The notes below the pieces were generated by a model. That model searched no databases, had not been told where the DNA came from, and worked only from the letters and a program-made list of their open reading frames with translations. Of a stretch of DNA of 6,223 bases, positions 6,098 to 6,223 are shown in pieces. Position numbers and translations under genes: made by a program. Location: the NCBI GenBank assembly GCA_021815935.1, contig JAKAZH010000097.1:644-6866 (forward strand). The letters run 5' to 3'. Each line of letters opens with the position of its first letter. Position 1 is the stretch's first letter. This stretch comes from Actinomycetes bacterium (GTDB lineage Bacteria > Actinomycetota > Acidimicrobiia > Acidimicrobiales > Palsa-688).

Positions 6098-6223
6098 CTA
6101 GTGCTGCGTCGCGCTTTTGACTTGTGACAGGGTTTTGCGGCCTCGGCGTACTTTTTCGAGGATTTCGTCGGCCGCCGCGTGCCACACGAACGGTTTGGGA
6201 TCGGTGTTCCAGTTGCCGACCCA
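6098..6223 (-). CDS. IS630-family transposase, C-terminal end (partial)
   Basis: Reading the minus strand from the window edge, 41 codons lead to a TAG at 6100-6098. The peptide contains WNTDPKPFVW and ADEILEKVRRGRKTL, the conserved C-terminal signature of the DDE-superfamily IS630 transposases common in actinobacteria (usual form WNxxPKPFxWxKTADEIL). These enzymes move DNA by cut-and-paste into TA targets. The catalytic DDE residues lie outside the window, so integrity cannot be judged. The stop codon sits in CTAGTGCTGCGTC, and I would expect the element's terminal inverted repeat in or just after it, but only one end is present. The gene converges with the IS110 fragment across the tandem hairpins. 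Confidence 0.75.
   Translation of the reverse strand, partial: WVGNWNTDPKPFVWHAAADEILEKVRRGRKTLSQVKSATQH

Noticed and set aside
1..6223. CRISPR array, tRNA or rRNA
   Set aside because: No regularly spaced repeats, cloverleaf or rRNA-like sequence was seen on either strand.

Overview
This GC-rich window (codon third positions almost always G or C) looks actinobacterial. It reads as mobile-element debris around one recombinase operon, and most of it lies on the + strand. No host housekeeping gene, rRNA, tRNA or CRISPR array is visible. Species cannot be named from the sequence. Family assignments come from remembered family motifs, not from a search.

Left part (1-916): about 290 bases with no convincing gene hold a strong palindrome (221-245). 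A small, intact seven-cysteine zinc-ribbon ORF (301-471) follows, with an excellent ribosome binding site. Next is the N-terminal third of an IS110-family transposase (558-839), cut off just after the third acidic residue of its DEDD domain.

Centre (917-4966): a Tn554-like transposition module. Gene one (917-2161) is a tyrosine recombinase of TnpA type with all six catalytic residues. Gene two (2158-4626) is a long TnpB-type tyrosine recombinase, split by one in-frame UGA at 3250-3252 exactly where a Trp codon is expected. The 364-codon N-terminal half and the catalytic C-terminal half remain in one frame. Gene three begins at 4623 like the usual small TnpC/DUF6262 partner but diverges after about 15 codons and stops at 4730. 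A 78-aa helix-turn-helix ORF (4730-4966) follows at once. The genes overlap by a few bases (GTGA, ATGA, TGATG), so translation is probably coupled. Three copies of GTTGATSACC in alternating orientation (4697-4735) run into the start of the HTH gene and could be an operator or a recombinase core site.

Right part (4967-6223): the C-terminal two thirds of an IS110 transposase from a different subgroup, 5'-truncated and with a +1 frameshift near 5250 (5049-6015). Two tandem GC hairpins follow (6028-6062), then the last 41 codons of a minus-strand IS630-family transposase that runs off the window.

Taken together, the two recombinases with a small third protein would form a transposition machine of Tn554 type. 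This copy is probably decaying: gene two carries a nonsense codon, gene three is truncated, and both flanking IS110 copies are broken.
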